Notes under the pieces: model-generated
The model's database searches: none
Seen by the model: only the letters and a program-made list of their open reading frames with translations
What the model was told of the DNA's origin: nothing
In this document: positions 14,647 to 21,562 of the stretch, piece after piece
Layout: each line of letters starts with the position of its first letter
How positions within the stretch are numbered: the stretch's first letter is position 1
Assembly: GCA_000435975.1 (NCBI GenBank)
Contig: FR884083.1
Span: forward strand, 1 to 25,037
Length of the DNA: 25,037 bases
DNA from: Oscillibacter sp. CAG:241
GTDB taxonomy: Bacteria; Bacillota; Clostridia; Oscillospirales; Oscillospiraceae
Direction of reading: 5' to 3'
Program-made: the position numbers and the translations under genes

Positions 14647-16323
14647 ATGACAGATAGAATCAGCGGCAGCGCCTTCAAACAGATGATTACCTTCGGCGCT
14701 GCCTGTGTCACGCAGCAGAAGCAGGCCATCAACGATCTGAACGTGTTTCCGGTACCCGACGGCGATACCGGCACCAACATGAGCCTGACCATCCAGACCG
14801 CCGTCAACGAGCTGAAAAAGTCCGAGCCCGCCACAGTGGGCGAGGCCGCCAAAATCACCGCAGGCGCCCTGCTGCGGGGCGCCCGGGGAAACTCCGGCGT
14901 GATCCTCTCCCTGTTGTTCCGGGGCCTGTCCAAGTCCGTGAAGGGCCTGACCGACATGGACGGCGCGCAGCTGGCCGCCGCCATGGCCGAGGGTGTCACC
15001 ACCGCCTATGGCGCGGTGATGAAGCCCGCCGAGGGTACGGTGCTGACGGTGTCCCGTCTGGCCGCCGCCCGGGCGGTGGAGGCTGCTCAGGAAAACCCCA
15101 GCGCCGAATATGTGCTGGAGCAGGCCATTGCCGCCGGGTATGAGACGCTGGCCCAGACCATCGACATGAACCCGGTGCTGAAAAAGGCCGGTGTGGTGGA
15201 CGCGGGAGGCAAGGGCTACCTCATCATTCTGGACGGCATGCTGCGGGCTCTGCGGGGCGAGGCTCTGCCCCAGGTGGAGGAGGACGGCGAAAAGGACCAG
15301 GACAAGGCGGATTTCGGCGCCCTGAGCCTGGAGGACATCACCTTCACATACGACACCGTGTTTATCGTCCGCAAGCGCGACGGCGTGGACATCGGCCCCT
15401 ATCGGGCCTATCTGGACAGCATCGGCGACAGCCTGGTCATCGGCGAGGACGACGAGGCCTTCAAGGTCCATGTCCACACCGACACCCCGGGCGAGGCTCT
15501 GACGGAGGCTGCCAAGTACGGCACCCTGGAGCTGGCCAAGATCGAAAACATGCGCACCCAGGCGGAGGAGCTGGCAGCCGGCAAGAAGGCCCAGAGCACC
15601 GACGACCTGGACGCCATTGAGGAGGAGCTGGAGTCGGCGGAAAATGCCGTGGCCGCTCCGGAGAAGCGGTACGGCTTTCTGGCCGTGTGCGCCGGCGACG
15701 GGCTGGCTGCCACCTTCCGGGATCTGGGCGTGGACCGCATCGTATCCGGCGGGCAGACCATGAATCCCTCCACCCAGGCTATTTTGCAGGAGGTAAACCA
15801 TACCCCCAGCGAGGTGGTGTTTGTGCTGCCCAACAACAAGAACATTGTCATGGCTGCCCAGCAGTGTGTGGGTCTGACGGAGAAGCAGGTCATCGTGGTG
15901 CCCACCGCCACCGTGCCCCAGGGGATCTCCGCCATGATGGCGGTGGACCCGGAGGAGCCGGACCCTCAGGCCATCCTGGCGGCTATGACGGAGGCTGCCG
16001 CCAACGTCACCACCGCCCAGGTCACCTATGCCGCCCGGAACTCCGACTTCGACGGCTTCGCCATCAATGCCGGCGACTATCTGGCTCTGACGGACGGGAA
16101 GCTGTTCGGCACGGAGCGGGAGCTGGACGGGCTGCTGGATAAGCTGGCGGCCCTGGCCGCCGAAAAGGGCGCGGAGTTTATCACCGTGTTCTATGGCGAC
16201 GGCATCAGCGAGGCCGACGCCCAGCACGCGGAGCAGCGATTTATAGACGCCTGCCCGGAGGCTGAGGTGTCCCTGCTGCCCGGCGGACAGCCTGTATATT
16301 ACTATATTATCTCCATTGAATGA
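14647..16323 (+). CDS. DAK2-domain kinase, YloV/FakA-like (fatty acid kinase catalytic subunit)
   Basis: A 558-residue protein. The N-terminal DhaL/DAK2 nucleotide-binding domain (about 8-200) shows NDLNVFPVPDGDTGTNMSLT with the Asp residues that bind Mg-ATP, then GARGNSGVILSLLFRG and GVVDAGGKGY. A middle domain follows (ITFTYDTVFIV), with HVHTDTPGEAL near 275. The C-terminal DegV-like/FakA domain (from about 340) includes GGQTMNPSTQ and LPNNKNI. FakA phosphorylates fatty acids carried by FakB (DegV) proteins so that they can enter phospholipid synthesis. No fakB gene is adjacent, and the substrate here is inferred. AAAGGAG lies about 10 nt before the ATG. It is the last gene of the operon, ending at the terminator at 16351. 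Confidence 0.92.
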   Translation: MTDRISGSAFKQMITFGAACVTQQKQAINDLNVFPVPDGDTGTNMSLTIQTAVNELKKSEPATVGEAAKITAGALLRGARGNSGVILSLLFRGLSKSVKGLTDMDGAQLAAAMAEGVTTAYGAVMKPAEGTVLTVSRLAAARAVEAAQENPSAEYVLEQAIAAGYETLAQTIDMNPVLKKAGVVDAGGKGYLIILDGMLRALRGEALPQVEEDGEKDQDKADFGALSLEDITFTYDTVFIVRKRDGVDIGPYRAYLDSIGDSLVIGEDDEAFKVHVHTDTPGEALTEAAKYGTLELAKIENMRTQAEELAAGKKAQSTDDLDAIEEELESAENAVAAPEKRYGFLAVCAGDGLAATFRDLGVDRIVSGGQTMNPSTQAILQEVNHTPSEVVFVLPNNKNIVMAAQQCVGLTEKQVIVVPTATVPQGISAMMAVDPEEPDPQAILAAMTEAAANVTTAQVTYAARNSDFDGFAINAGDYLALTDGKLFGTERELDGLLDKLAALAAEKGAEFITVFYGDGISEADAQHAEQRFIDACPEAEVSLLPGGQPVYYYIISIE

Positions 16324-16350
16324 TATGTTGTGCATTTTGCGCATTTTTCA

Positions 16351-16383
16351 AAGGGGGGCCGACTTGGTCGGCCCCCTTTTTTT
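16351..16383 (+). terminator. Intrinsic terminator of the Asp23-YloV operon
   Basis: GGGGGCCGAC (16354-16363) pairs with GTCGGCCCCC (16367-16376) around a TTG loop and is followed by T7. Flanking AA/TT pairs can extend the stem. Confidence 0.92.
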
Positions 16384-16387
16384 GCGC

Positions 16388-16478
16388 AGGGGAGAGGCCC
16401 TTCGGAAAGCGGGGGCGTTCTCACCTCCGGATACCGGGGCGCATAGGATGATGGCGGAGAGGGAATCGTTCGCTCTCC
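16388..16478 (+). other. Structured leader upstream of the ABC importer, class unknown
   Basis: Between the preceding terminator and the importer start there are 123 nt with no ORF and several possible hairpins. One pairs AGGGGAGA near 16388 with TTCTCACCT near 16418 around an inner GCCC/GGGGC stem. The second is CCGG-ATA-CCGG near 16427. The third is GGAGAG (16456-16461) with CTCTCC (16473-16478). No promoter with a convincing -35 and -10 was found here. It could be a regulatory leader, but it matches none of the riboswitch consensuses I compared. Confidence 0.3.
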
Positions 16479-16506
16479 TATCGTATCAGAGGAGGAACAC
16501 ACGGAA

Positions 16507-17268
16507 ATGATGATACATCTCCTGCACGCCGCCTTTGTGTACCAGGCACCGGACGGGGAGGTGGAGGCCCTGCGGGACGTGTCCCTGGACGTGGAGGAGG
16601 GGGAGTTTTGCAGCATCGTGGGCCCCTCCGGCTGCGGCAAATCCACGCTGCTGTCCGCCCTGGCGGGGCTGGAGCCCCTGACCGGCGGAGAGATCGCCGT
16701 GGACGGCGAGGCCGTCCGGGGCCCGTCGCCCCGGGTGGGCTTCATGCCCCAGCAGGATCAGCTGTTCCCCTGGCGGAGCATCTGGGACAATGTGACCCTG
16801 GGGCTGGCCGTCCGGGGGGAGAACACGCCGGAGAACCGGCAGCGGGTCCGGGGTCTGCTGGACCGGTACGGCCTGGCGGCCTTTGGGAATAAGCGGCCCG
16901 GGCAGCTGTCCGGCGGCATGCGCCAGCGGTGCGCCCTGATCCGGACCCTGGCCCCGGACCCCCGGATATTGCTGCTGGATGAGCCGTTTTCCGCCCTGGA
17001 TTATCAGACGCGGCTGTCGGTGTCGGCGGATATTTACCGGATCATCCGGCAGGAGGGGAAAACCGCCCTGCTGGTGACCCACGACATCAGCGAGGCCATC
17101 AGCATGTCGGACCGGGTGGCGGTGCTGACCCGGCGGCCAGCCAGGGTAAAGGCCGTTCACGATATGGGGCCGCTGCGGGGGCTGCCGCCTATGGAGCGGC
17201 GGGATACCCCGGAATTTCACACGTTTTTCAATGCCATATGGAAGGAGCTGGAGCTGCATGACGGATAA
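16507..17268 (+). CDS. ABC transporter ATP-binding protein, SsuB/TauB/ThiZ type
   Basis: A 253-residue nucleotide-binding subunit: Walker A GPSGCGKST (about 39-47), Q-loop FMPQQDQLFPW, signature LSGGMRQR, Walker B ILLLDEPFSALD and H-switch THDISEA. The FPW after the Q-loop and the EAISMSDRV ending are typical of the nitrate/sulfonate/taurine/HMP import family. It powers the permease encoded next. The start is ATG 16507 (a second ATG follows at 16510) with GAGGAGG about 11 nt upstream. It overlaps the permease gene by 11 nt. The substrate is not shown by this subunit. Confidence 0.92.
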   Translation: MMIHLLHAAFVYQAPDGEVEALRDVSLDVEEGEFCSIVGPSGCGKSTLLSALAGLEPLTGGEIAVDGEAVRGPSPRVGFMPQQDQLFPWRSIWDNVTLGLAVRGENTPENRQRVRGLLDRYGLAAFGNKRPGQLSGGMRQRCALIRTLAPDPRILLLDEPFSALDYQTRLSVSADIYRIIRQEGKTALLVTHDISEAISMSDRVAVLTRRPARVKAVHDMGPLRGLPPMERRDTPEFHTFFNAIWKELELHDG

Positions 17269-18070
17269 ACCCTTGCCCCGGCGGGAGGCATGGCTGCTGG
17301 CCCGGCGGAAAAAACGCCGCCGGGTGCTGCTGTGGCAGGTGGGGCTGCTGCTGGCCCTGTTCGGCCTGTGGCAGCTGACCACGTCCACAGGATTGTCCGA
17401 CGGCTTTCTGGTCAGCAGTCCCAGCCGCATGTGGGGCACGTTCTTATCCCTGTGTCGGGGCGGAGAGCTGCTGCGGCACATCGGTACCTCGTGCCTGGAG
17501 ACGGTGGTGGGTTTTCTGGCCGGGACGCTGCTGGGCACCGCCGTGGCCATCTGCATGTGGTGGTGGGACGGGGTGGCCCGGGTGCTGAACCCGTATCTGG
17601 TGGTGCTCAACGCCCTGCCGAAAACGGCCCTGGGGCCGATTTTCATCGTATGGATGGGGGCGGGGATGGGGTCCATCATCGTGATGACCCTGGCCATCTC
17701 CCTGATCGTCACCATCCTCAGCATGTACCAGGGCTTTCTGGGAACCGACGGCGAAAAGCTGCGGCTCATGCGGTCCCTGGGGGCCACCCGGGGCCAGATT
17801 CTGTGGATGCTGGTGTTCCCCGCCAGCTTTCCCACCCTGTTCAACACCCTGAAGGTCAACGTGGGCCTGTCGTGGGTGGGGGTCATTATGGGGGAATTTC
17901 TCGTGTCCCGGGCGGGCCTGGGCTATCTCATCGTTTACGGCTCTCAGGTGTTCAACATGGACCTGGTGATGACCAGCGTGTTGATCCTGGCCGCGGCGGC
18001 GGTGGTGATGTACCGGCTGGTGCTGGGGGCCGAGAAGCTGCTGCAACATTATTGGGGGGTCAAAGCATGA
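17258..18070 (+). CDS. ABC transporter permease, SsuC/TauC/ThiX type
   Basis: A 270-residue integral membrane permease. After a very basic N-terminus (ARRKKRRR) come about six hydrophobic segments. The coupling motif is seen as EKLRLMRSLGATRGQILWMLVFPASFP, which carries the EAA-loop Gly. Earlier, NPYLVVLNALPKTALGPIFIVWMG is characteristic of this permease family. ATG 17258 lies inside the end of the ATPase gene with AAGGAG upstream; the frame from 17231 has no ribosome site. Its stop overlaps the binding-protein start (ATGA). It forms the membrane pore of the importer. Confidence 0.92.
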   Translation: MTDKPLPRREAWLLARRKKRRRVLLWQVGLLLALFGLWQLTTSTGLSDGFLVSSPSRMWGTFLSLCRGGELLRHIGTSCLETVVGFLAGTLLGTAVAICMWWWDGVARVLNPYLVVLNALPKTALGPIFIVWMGAGMGSIIVMTLAISLIVTILSMYQGFLGTDGEKLRLMRSLGATRGQILWMLVFPASFPTLFNTLKVNVGLSWVGVIMGEFLVSRAGLGYLIVYGSQVFNMDLVMTSVLILAAAAVVMYRLVLGAEKLLQHYWGVKA

Positions 18071-19068
18071 AAAAAATCTGTATTGCAGGGTGTCTGTGCC
18101 TGGCGCTGCTTCTGCTGCTGCCGGGCTGCGCCGGGAAGCGGACGCTGACGTCCGTCCGGCTCAGCGAGGTCACCCACTCGGTGTTCTACGCGCCGCAGTA
18201 TGTGGCCATGAGCCAGGGCTTCTTCCGGGAGGAGGGGCTGGACGTGGAGCTGACCAACGGCGGCGGCGCCGATAAGGTCATGACCGCCGTGGTGTCCGGC
18301 CAGGCGGATATGGGCCTGGCGGGCCCGGAGGCCGCCATCTATGTGATGAATCAGGGCAAGGAGGACCATCCCGTGATCCTTGCCCAGCTGACCAAGCGGG
18401 ACGGCTCGTTCCTGGTGGGCCGGACGCCGGGGCCCTTCTCCTGGGACCAGGTCCGGGGCAAAACCATCATCGGCGGCCGGGCCGGCGGTGTGCCGGAGAT
18501 GACGCTGGAATATGTGCTGCGGCAGAACGGCGTGGAGCCCCAGCAGGACGCCGTGGTGGACACCTCGGTGCAGTTCAACATGATGGCCGGGGCCTTTACC
18601 GGCGGCAACGGGGACTATGTGACCCTGTTTGAGCCCACCGCCACGGAGGTGGAGCAGGCCGGAAAGGGGTATATTCTGTGCTCTATCGGCCAGGAGAGCG
18701 GCGAGATCCCGTACACCGCATATTTCGCCGCCCGCAGCTATGTGGACGCCAACCCGGAGACGGTCCAGGGCTTTGTCAATGCCATTGCCCGGGCCCAGCA
18801 GTGGGTGGCGGAGCACACGGACCGGCAGGTGGCCGAGGCCATCTGCGATCAGTTCCCGGACACGGACCTGGATATTCTGGAGCGTGTGTGCACCCGGCAC
18901 CGGGAGATCGATGCCTGGAACCGCACCCCGGTGATGGAGCGGCAGGCCCTGGAGCGGCTGGAGACCGTTATGACCCAGGCCGGGGAGCTGGCGGCGGACC
19001 AGTGGGTAAGCTTCGACCAGCTGGTGGATAACAGCTTCGCGCAGAAGGCAAACGAAATAAAGCGATAA
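18067..19068 (+). CDS. ABC transporter substrate-binding lipoprotein, NMT1/THI5-like
   Basis: A 333-residue extracellular lipoprotein. The signal peptide ends in the lipobox LLPGCAG (Cys about 20). The mature part follows the NMT1/THI5-like pattern: VRLSEVTHSVFYAPQYVAMS, GFFREEGLDVEL, then GADKVMTAVVSGQADMG and GPEAAIYV, with a second lobe from about 130. Such proteins bind HMP/thiamine precursors, sulfonates, nitrate, riboflavin or related compounds. No residue pattern here lets me choose, and no thiamine or sulfur gene is adjacent. Third gene of the importer operon, coupled by ATGA to the permease, and ended by the hairpin at 19078. Confidence 0.9.
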   Translation: MKKICIAGCLCLALLLLLPGCAGKRTLTSVRLSEVTHSVFYAPQYVAMSQGFFREEGLDVELTNGGGADKVMTAVVSGQADMGLAGPEAAIYVMNQGKEDHPVILAQLTKRDGSFLVGRTPGPFSWDQVRGKTIIGGRAGGVPEMTLEYVLRQNGVEPQQDAVVDTSVQFNMMAGAFTGGNGDYVTLFEPTATEVEQAGKGYILCSIGQESGEIPYTAYFAARSYVDANPETVQGFVNAIARAQQWVAEHTDRQVAEAICDQFPDTDLDILERVCTRHREIDAWNRTPVMERQALERLETVMTQAGELAADQWVSFDQLVDNSFAQKANEIKR

Positions 19069-19077
19069 TACAGCAAG

Positions 19078-19110
19078 AAGTGCGTCTCTAATAATGAGAC
19101 GCACTTTTTG
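19078..19110 (+). terminator. Terminator of the ABC importer operon
   Basis: AAGTGCGTCTC (19078-19088) pairs with GAGACGCACTT (19096-19106) with a 7-nt loop, followed by TTT. It is 9 nt after the binding-protein stop codon. Confidence 0.85.
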
Positions 19111-19111
19111 T

Positions 19112-19140
19112 TTGACAAATTACACAAAAATAGGTATAAT
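19112..19140 (+). promoter_or_regulatory. Perfect consensus sigma-A promoter of the microprotein cassette
   Basis: TTGACA (19112-19117), exactly 17 nt, TATAAT (19135-19140). Transcription should start near 19147. It begins right behind the previous terminator. Confidence 0.85.
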
Positions 19141-19173
19141 ACAAGCACAGAAAATAACAGCGAGGGAGACGGC

Positions 19174-19212
19174 GTGAAGAGATTTATGTCGGCGTTTTTC
19201 TGTTCTCAATGA
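19174..19212 (+). CDS. Possible 12-codon leader ORF
   Basis: GTG start at 19174 with GAGGGA 6 nt upstream, reading MKRFMSAFFCSQ and ending at TGA 19210-19212. Its stop abuts the GAAGGGA ribosome site of the 49-residue gene that follows, so it could couple or regulate translation. There is no independent evidence that it is translated. Confidence 0.3.
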   Translation: MKRFMSAFFCSQ

Positions 19213-19227
19213 AGGGATGGGTTTGCT

Positions 19228-19377
19228 GTGAATAATAAAAGCGCACTTGGCCTTGGTATGATCGTGGCGGGGGGTATATTCCAGTCGGTGGGTACTGCCG
19301 GATGGATAGTGACTGCCTTTGTGTTGATCGTGGTGGGTCTCTTCATCCAGTTGCTGGAAGCCATCAAGGAGAAATAG
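19228..19377 (+). CDS. 49-residue single-pass membrane microprotein, unknown
   Basis: GTG start at 19228, stop TAG at 19375-19377. The protein is MNNKSALGLG followed by a long hydrophobic, glycine- and valine-rich helix (about 9-41) and a short charged LEAIKEK tail. The ribosome site AAGGGA is about 10 nt upstream. It lies between a perfect promoter and a very strong terminator, so the cassette expresses essentially this product (or the RNA itself). Single-helix proteins of this size include type I toxins, transporter modulators and stress peptides; nothing here identifies which. It is AT-richer than the neighbouring genes. Confidence 0.55.
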   Translation: MNNKSALGLGMIVAGGIFQSVGTAGWIVTAFVLIVVGLFIQLLEAIKEK

Positions 19378-19413
19378 TTTCCCATAGGAAGACAGCGTAT
19401 TGTGATCATCTTC

Positions 19414-19454
19414 GCAGGGGAGACAGCCGATTTGGCTGTCTCCCCTGCTTTTTT
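19414..19454 (+). terminator. Strong intrinsic terminator of the microprotein cassette
   Basis: A perfect 15-bp stem GCAGGGGAGACAGCC / GGCTGTCTCCCCTGC (19414-19428 with 19434-19448), a GATTT loop and T6. It is 36 nt after the microprotein stop. Confidence 0.95.
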
Positions 19455-19475
19455 GTACATTTTTACAAAGCGGCC

Positions 19476-19661
19476 CTGTTTTTCGTGGTACAGACCAACG
19501 GCACCCTGTGGACGCGCTTCGCCGTGCTGGCGGCAATTCCGCTGCTGCTGCTGTACAACGGCCAGCGGGGACACAAGAGCAAGTGGTTCCAGTGGGGATA
19601 CTATCTCATCTATCCCATCCACTTCATCGTGCTGTATATCATCGAGCTTTTGGCACGGTGA
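19476..19661 (+). pseudogene. traX: C-terminal remnant of a TraX-family acyltransferase gene
   Basis: The frame reads LFFVVQTNGTLWTRFAVLAA, then PLLLLYNGQRGHKSKWFQW and GYYLIYPIHFIVLYIIELLAR before TGA at 19659-19661. YNGQRG...KW...YYxxYPxH is the C-terminal signature of TraX-family membrane proteins (F-pilin acetylase homologues, common as chromosomal genes in Firmicutes), which normally have well over 200 residues. Here only about 61 codons remain. No start codon or ribosome site precedes it, and the frame runs out of the microprotein terminator, so it is a deletion remnant. The missing N-terminal part is not found in this window. Confidence 0.7.
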
Positions 19662-19682
19662 GGCGCACCTGCGATTCAAAAT

Positions 19683-19711
19683 AAAACCCGGCAGAGCAGC
19701 GCTCTGCCGGG
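19683..19711 (-). terminator. Terminator of the lipoprotein gene
   Basis: CCCGGCAGAGC (19687-19697) pairs with GCTCTGCCGGG (19701-19711) around AGC. On the minus strand a U-rich run (complement of AAAATAAAA, 19678-19686) follows. It is 21 nt past the stop. Confidence 0.85.
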
Positions 19712-19732
19712 TATTACCGTATGAATGCGGGC

Positions 19733-20452
19733 TTATTCGAAGCTCTCGGGGTAGAACATCAGCGCCTGGTCAAACTTGACGATGGAATCGTCGTCAATGG
19801 ACCACTTGCCGTCGTCGGCTTTGCTGACGGCCATCTGGACGGTGACGGGCTCCAGGGTGTTCAGTCCGTTATTCAGGGCGATGCGGCAGCCGTTGTGGAT
19901 GCCGGAGGCCCAGGCCGCCTCGTACTTGGCGTATTCCTCGTCGGTCATGGCGTTCAGCTGCTCATCGGTCACGTCGCCGTAGGCATTGACGAAGGTCATC
20001 AGGCCGGTATACAGCGCGCCGTTGACCTGCTTGGGGAAGTCCAGGGGGGTGACGGTGACATCCACCAGGAAGTGGGTGTCGTCCACCTGGCTCACTGCGC
20101 CCACGGTATACTCCGCCTGGGCATAGACCTGCTTCATGATGTCGGCAAAGCGGTCGGTCTGCGTGCCGTCCAGGTCGTTGACGTCAAAAACGTTCATGAA
20201 GGCCTGGGCCTGGAGAGTCATGTTCTCGTCATAGTAGGAGGCGCAGTCCTCCGCCGTACTGTTGACCAGCTTCAGATACGTCTCGTCGCAGGCGCCCTTG
20301 TACAGCAGGTCCATGTTGCCCTGGACCAGGGCGGGGGCAGCGGTTTCCCACAGTTTGGATTCCACCTTGTCTTGCAGGCTGCCGCAGGCCGTCAGCGCCA
20401 GCAGGGCGCACAGGGTCAGCATCAGCGCCGCCGCGCGTTTGAAATGTTTCAT
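19733..20452 (-). CDS. Secreted lipoprotein of unknown function
   Basis: A 239-residue protein with a clear lipoprotein signal: MKHFKRAAALMLTLCALLAL followed by the lipobox LTAC (Cys23). The mature part is acidic (Asp/Glu-rich, with NDLDGTQTDRF and DEQLNAMTDEEYAKYEAAWA). It ends with a GKWSIDDDSI segment, like the wedge-shaped ligand or stress domains of clostridial lipoproteins of the DUF5105/DUF4878 sort. I cannot name the domain. The start is ATG 20452 with AAAGGAG upstream; the frame to 20542 covers the promoter and is rejected. It is a single-gene unit. Confidence 0.8.
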   Translation of the reverse strand: MKHFKRAAALMLTLCALLALTACGSLQDKVESKLWETAAPALVQGNMDLLYKGACDETYLKLVNSTAEDCASYYDENMTLQAQAFMNVFDVNDLDGTQTDRFADIMKQVYAQAEYTVGAVSQVDDTHFLVDVTVTPLDFPKQVNGALYTGLMTFVNAYGDVTDEQLNAMTDEEYAKYEAAWASGIHNGCRIALNNGLNTLEPVTVQMAVSKADDGKWSIDDDSIVKFDQALMFYPESFE

Positions 20453-20485
20453 GGGGTCGCTCCTTTTCTCTCTCTTGATAGTTCT

Positions 20486-20514
20486 TTTATACCATAAATG
20501 GGAGAATAAGGCAA
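20486..20514 (-). promoter_or_regulatory. Promoter of the lipoprotein gene
   Basis: Minus strand: TTGCCT (20509-20514), 17-nt spacer ending TGG, TATAAA (20486-20491), an extended -10. Confidence 0.65.
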
Positions 20515-20582
20515 GGAAAGAATGAAATCCGGCGAACCGCACAAGAAAAACGGCGGCGGGTAGGGAAAAATAAACAAGAGGC

Positions 20583-20628
20583 GGCTCTCTCAGTCACCTT
20601 CGGTGACAGCTCTCCCAGAGGGAGAGCC
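20583..20628. repeat. REP-like palindromic element
   Basis: A compound palindrome. The outer arms GGCTCTC (20583-20589) and GAGAGCC (20622-20628) enclose GTCACC-TTC-GGTGAC, and the right half alone can form GCTCTCCC-AGA-GGGAGAGC. The sequence type (CACCTTCGGTGACAGCTC with GGGAGAGCC) is, from memory, a widely dispersed intergenic element in Oscillospiraceae-like genomes. No ORF accompanies it. Confidence 0.7.
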
Positions 20629-20630
20629 AA

Positions 20631-20671
20631 GCGGGAGGCCCTGCCGATGGCAGGGGCTCCCGAAATTTGCT
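20631..20671. repeat. 41-bp hairpin repeat, copy 1
   Basis: Begins GCGGGAGGCCCTGCCGAT and ends CGAAATTTGCT. It holds a 13-bp stem (GGGAGGCCCTGCC with GGCAGGGGCTCCC) around GAT, with one mismatch. It is directly joined to copy 2 and differs from it at one base. Confidence 0.9.
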
Positions 20672-20712
20672 GCGGGAGGCCCTGCCGATGGCAGGGCCTC
20701 CCGAAATTTGCT
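20672..20712. repeat. 41-bp hairpin repeat, copy 2, abutting the mrp stop codon
   Basis: Identical to copy 1 except for one base (GGCAGGGCCTCCC), which restores a perfect 13-bp stem. Its last base is the first base of the reverse-complement stop triplet of mrp. On the minus strand the hairpin follows the stop codon by about 9 nt without a U-tract, so it may protect the mRNA 3' end rather than terminate. Confidence 0.9.
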
Positions 20713-21530
20713 TACAGCTTGTCGGCCACGGCATCCAGCCAGGAGCCCTGGAAGTCCTCGATGCGGCCCTGGTCCACCAGCTGGGCCAGCTCCGGGTCGA
20801 TGGGCATCCTGGCCAGCAGGGGCAGACCGTATTCGTCGGCGGCCTGCTGGGTCTTGCCCTCGCCGAAGGGATAGAGCTTTTTGCCGCAGTCGGGACAGGT
20901 GATATAGCTCATGTTCTCCACCAGGCCCACAATGGGGATGTTCATCATCTGTGCCATCTTCACGGCCTTCTGCACCACCATGCTCACCAGCTCCTGGGGG
21001 CTGGCCACGATGATGACGCCGTCCACCGGCAGAGTCTGGAACACGTTCAGGGCTACGTCGCCGGTTCCGGGAGGCATATCCACGAACATATAGTCCACGT
21101 CCTGCCACAGCACGTCGCCCCAGAACTGCTGGACCACGCCGCCGATGACGGGGCCGCGCCAGATGACGGGGTCAGTCTCGTGCTCCAGCAGCAGGTTCAC
21201 GCTCATCAGCTGGATGCCGGTGCCGGTGATGACGGGGAGGATAGCGTCCTGGGTGGCGGCGGCCCGGCCATGGATACCGAAGGCCTTGGGGATGGAGGGG
21301 CCGGTGATATCGGCATCCAGCACCGCCACATTGTGGCCCCGGCGCTGCATGGTGACGGCCAGCTGGCTGGTGACCATGGACTTGCCGACGCCGCCCTTGC
21401 CGGACACCACGCCGTATACCTTGCCGACCCGGCAGCCCTCTCGCAGGGGCTTGATCTGGAAGGGGCTTTCACCCTGGCGCTCCGCGCAGTTTTCGCCGCA
21501 GGAGCTGCAATCGTGGGTACAATCGCTCAT
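20712..21530 (-). CDS. mrp: Mrp/NBP35-family Fe-S cluster carrier ATPase
   Basis: A 272-residue P-loop ATPase that binds and transfers Fe-S clusters to apoproteins in the cytosol. The N-terminus is cysteine-rich (CTHDCSSCGENC), as in many clostridial members. The deviant Walker A VVSGKGGVGKSMVTSQLA (about 41-58), switch DADITGPSIP, DMPPGTGDV, VENMSYITCPDCGKK (the CxxC that bridges a 4Fe-4S cluster between subunits) and FGEGK follow. It supports maturation of the many Fe-S proteins in such an organism, including the hydrogenase. The start ATG 21530 has AAAGGAG 8 nt upstream. It is 32 nt after the preceding gene, so probably the last gene of that operon. Confidence 0.95.
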   Translation of the reverse strand: MSDCTHDCSSCGENCAERQGESPFQIKPLREGCRVGKVYGVVSGKGGVGKSMVTSQLAVTMQRRGHNVAVLDADITGPSIPKAFGIHGRAAATQDAILPVITGTGIQLMSVNLLLEHETDPVIWRGPVIGGVVQQFWGDVLWQDVDYMFVDMPPGTGDVALNVFQTLPVDGVIIVASPQELVSMVVQKAVKMAQMMNIPIVGLVENMSYITCPDCGKKLYPFGEGKTQQAADEYGLPLLARMPIDPELAQLVDQGRIEDFQGSWLDAVADKL

Positions 21531-21562
21531 AATGATTCTCCTTTATAATTATGTTGCAGAAA

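Noticed and set aside
12805..16344. Long frames antisense to spoIIE (12805-14136, plus) and to Asp23/YloV (14263-16344, minus)
   Set aside because: No recognisable domains and they cross promoters and gene boundaries.
16388..16450. TPP-riboswitch-like string (ACCTCCGGATACCGG then GCGCATAGGA)
   Set aside because: It loosely resembles the P4-P5 part of the TPP aptamer, but the essential CUGAGA element and the P2/P3 arrangement are missing and the P5 loop is too short.
17290..18066. Upstream in-frame extension of the binding-protein gene
   Set aside because: It overlaps the permease in another frame; the ATG at 18067 has a lipoprotein signal and ATGA overlap.
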